In this document: in pieces, positions 14,638 to 15,841 of the stretch
Layout of the letters: each line of letters starts with the position of its first letter
How positions within the stretch are numbered: the first letter of the stretch is position 1
Notes under the pieces: generated by a model
What the model saw: only the letters and a program-made list of their open reading frames with translations
Told to the model about the DNA's origin: nothing
Databases searched by the model: none
Position numbers and translations under genes: made by a program
Assembly: GCA_905236735.1 (NCBI GenBank)
Contig: CAJOOU010000078.1
Span: 1 to 15,841 of the forward strand
Direction: 5' to 3'
From: an uncultured Eubacterium sp.
GTDB taxonomy: Bacteria; Bacillota; Clostridia; Lachnospirales; Lachnospiraceae
DNA: 15,841 nt

Positions 14638-15225
14638 ATGGATAAATCGGAGATTAAAAAAACCAAGCTGTCAAAAGAAATTGATGAGCTTTTAAATACA
14701 ATATCCTATGTACACCCTGAGGATATACCTCAGATAGACCTCTATATGGATCAGGTAACGACATTTATGGAAAAGTATTTAAGCGACAGCAAGAGACATC
14801 CCGGAGACAAGGTTCTGACCAAAACCATGATAAACAACTATGCCAAAAGCAGGGTTCTGCCCGCTCCCGAAAAGAAAAAATACTCTCCGGAACATCTTCA
14901 GGTACTCATATTTATATACTATCTCAAAAGTTTCTTAAGTATAAACGATGTCCACTCTCTTTTAAGTCCGGTAATAGAGAGCCACTTCAAAAACGAAGAT
15001 GATATGGATTTATCGGGTGTCTACGAAGAGATTGTGGAAAAATGCAAGGCTCTTTTGCCTGAGCTAAGGAGCGATTTAAAGGCCAAATTAGACATAGCAT
15101 TTTCCGGCTATGAGGATGAGAAAGACTCTGACTCGCTTAAGATGTTCTCATTTATATGTATGCTTTCTTTTGATATTTTCAAAAAAAAGCAGCTTATCGA
15201 GAATATCCTCGATAAGCTGTATTAA
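14638..15225 (+). CDS. DUF1836-family protein
   Basis: A 195-residue soluble protein of the DUF1836 family, common in Firmicutes. The typical core is visible: IPQIDLYMDQVTTFM (30-44), KVLTKTMINNYAK (58-70), then PAPEKKKYSPEHL and an LIFIYYLKS helix (76-98). The core looks like a small helical, possibly winged-helix DNA-binding module, and some members are annotated as regulators, but no function is established. The rest is helical and acidic. It has its own likely promoter. The ATG follows AAAAGAG, a modest ribosome site. Its last codons also form the terminator of the convergent carbamate kinase gene. No clear link to iron. Confidence 0.88.
   Translation: MDKSEIKKTKLSKEIDELLNTISYVHPEDIPQIDLYMDQVTTFMEKYLSDSKRHPGDKVLTKTMINNYAKSRVLPAPEKKKYSPEHLQVLIFIYYLKSFLSINDVHSLLSPVIESHFKNEDDMDLSGVYEEIVEKCKALLPELRSDLKAKLDIAFSGYEDEKDSDSLKMFSFICMLSFDIFKKKQLIENILDKLY
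15181..15219 (-). terminator. Intrinsic terminator of arcC, inside the DUF1836 coding end
   Basis: A perfect 12-bp inverted repeat (15190-15201 with 15208-15219) around a six-base loop. On the minus strand it is followed by eight T residues (complement of 15181-15188). On the plus strand no T-run follows, so it works chiefly for the minus-strand gene, whose stop is only 11 bases before the stem. Confidence 0.88.
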
Positions 15226-15229
15226 TACA

Positions 15230-15841
15230 TCAGTTTTTGACAATTGTACCGGCACGCCCCAAAAGAGCTTCTTCACACGATAAAAGGTTGGTGATGACAG
15301 CTCTTTTTTCTGTGGAGTCTCCGACGAAATCCACAGCTGCCTCAATCTTGGGAAGCTTGGTACCTATACCGAACTGTCCCTCTTCCATATATTTTCTCGC
15401 CTGCTCCACGCTGACAGAACTGATAAGCTCTTTATTGTCACTGTTATAATTTAGCGCGAGCTGCTCTTCTGCAGTAAGTATAAGCAGAATATCCGCATCC
15501 GTCATCTCAGCAAGCTTGCCTGCCGCAAGATCCTTTTCTATAACGGCCGACGCTCCCTTAAGATTGTTCTCCTGTACCAGTACAGGTATACCGCCGCCTC
15601 CGCAGGCTATAACCACCTGGTCGGCATCCGCGAGTGTCCTTATGGCGTCGATTTCGACTATATCAAGCGGTTTGGGAGCCGGGACTATTCTCCTGTATCC
15701 ACCTTCCGCTTCCACGACGAAATTGCCCTTTTTCTCCTCGTTTTCCGCTTCGTCTTCATTCATCGTCCTGCCGATAATCTTTGACGGATGATAAAACGCC
15801 TCATCATAAGGATCTACACACACCTGGGTGAGTACGGTTGA
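15230..15841 (-). CDS. arcC: Carbamate kinase (partial, N-terminus off window)
   Basis: The C-terminal 203 residues of a carbamate kinase; the family is about 310 residues and the frame stays open to the window edge. Carbamate kinase makes ATP and carbamate from carbamoyl phosphate and ADP, usually the last step of arginine deiminase or other carbamoyl-phosphate fermentations. Recognisable segments are TQVCVDPYDEAFYHPSK (near the window edge), the RRIVPAPKP loop, VVIACGGGGIPV, the ALNY segment, the IGTKLPKIEAAVDFV helix and the terminal EEALLGRAGTIV. The stop lies four bases from the end of the convergent DUF1836 gene, and a terminator follows. No arcA or arcB is visible, so the pathway cannot be assigned. 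Confidence 0.95.
   Translation of the reverse strand, partial: STVLTQVCVDPYDEAFYHPSKIIGRTMNEDEAENEEKKGNFVVEAEGGYRRIVPAPKPLDIVEIDAIRTLADADQVVIACGGGGIPVLVQENNLKGASAVIEKDLAAGKLAEMTDADILLILTAEEQLALNYNSDNKELISSVSVEQARKYMEEGQFGIGTKLPKIEAAVDFVGDSTEKRAVITNLLSCEEALLGRAGTIVKN

Noticed and set aside
1..15841. Mobile elements, CRISPR arrays, tRNA or rRNA genes
   Set aside because: No transposase, integrase, regular short repeats or RNA gene signatures were recognised anywhere in the window.

Overview
The window reads as chromosome of an anaerobic Gram-positive bacterium of the Clostridia, most likely Lachnospiraceae-like. The evidence is the moderate G+C with many ATA and AGA codons, strong AAGGAGG-type ribosome sites, lipoproteins with Gram-positive-style signals, a DUF1836 gene and a FeoB-associated Cys-rich protein. 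Genus cannot be told from the sequence alone. The theme is iron import, with two iron systems facing away from a shared 200-base control region.

Left of that region (minus strand, 11.4 kb, continuing past base 1) is one tightly packed operon of twelve genes. In order of transcription they are: an FTR1-type iron permease with a duplicated extracytoplasmic domain, a P19/Tp34-type metal-binding lipoprotein, a DUF2318 membrane protein with a Cys-rich tail, two FtsX/MacB-type permeases, their ABC ATPase, an FMN-binding lipoprotein with a flavinylation motif, an unrecognised membrane-anchored protein, a five-helix cytochrome b-like protein, a fumarate reductase/succinate dehydrogenase-like flavoprotein, its iron-sulfur subunit, and a membrane-anchored transglutaminase-like protein cut by the window edge. 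The first six match the known Campylobacter cj1658-cj1663 / E. coli FetMP-FetABCDEF layout. In Campylobacter the next genes are thioredoxin-like; here a flavin lipoprotein and an SDH/FRD-like electron-transfer module follow instead. This composite is the most interesting thing in the window. It suggests that electrons are moved across the membrane to reduce iron (or keep a redox partner reduced) during uptake. That role is inference.

Right of the control region (plus strand) are feoA, feoB and a small FeoB-associated Cys-rich membrane protein. A strong terminator follows, and beyond it a membrane-anchored heavy-metal-associated (HMA) protein. A DUF1836 gene with its own good promoter comes next. 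It converges on a partial carbamate kinase gene (arcC, minus strand), whose terminator lies inside the end of the DUF1836 coding region.

The same palindrome, TTAG-N6-CTAA, occurs exactly three times at the right places: over the start point of the FTR1 operon promoter, just after the start point of the feoA promoter, and upstream of feoB. It matches the core of DtxR/IdeR-family operators, so both iron systems are probably co-repressed by an iron-sensing DtxR-type regulator encoded elsewhere. No tRNA, rRNA, CRISPR array or insertion sequence was seen. No gene-free stretch exceeds 200 bases.
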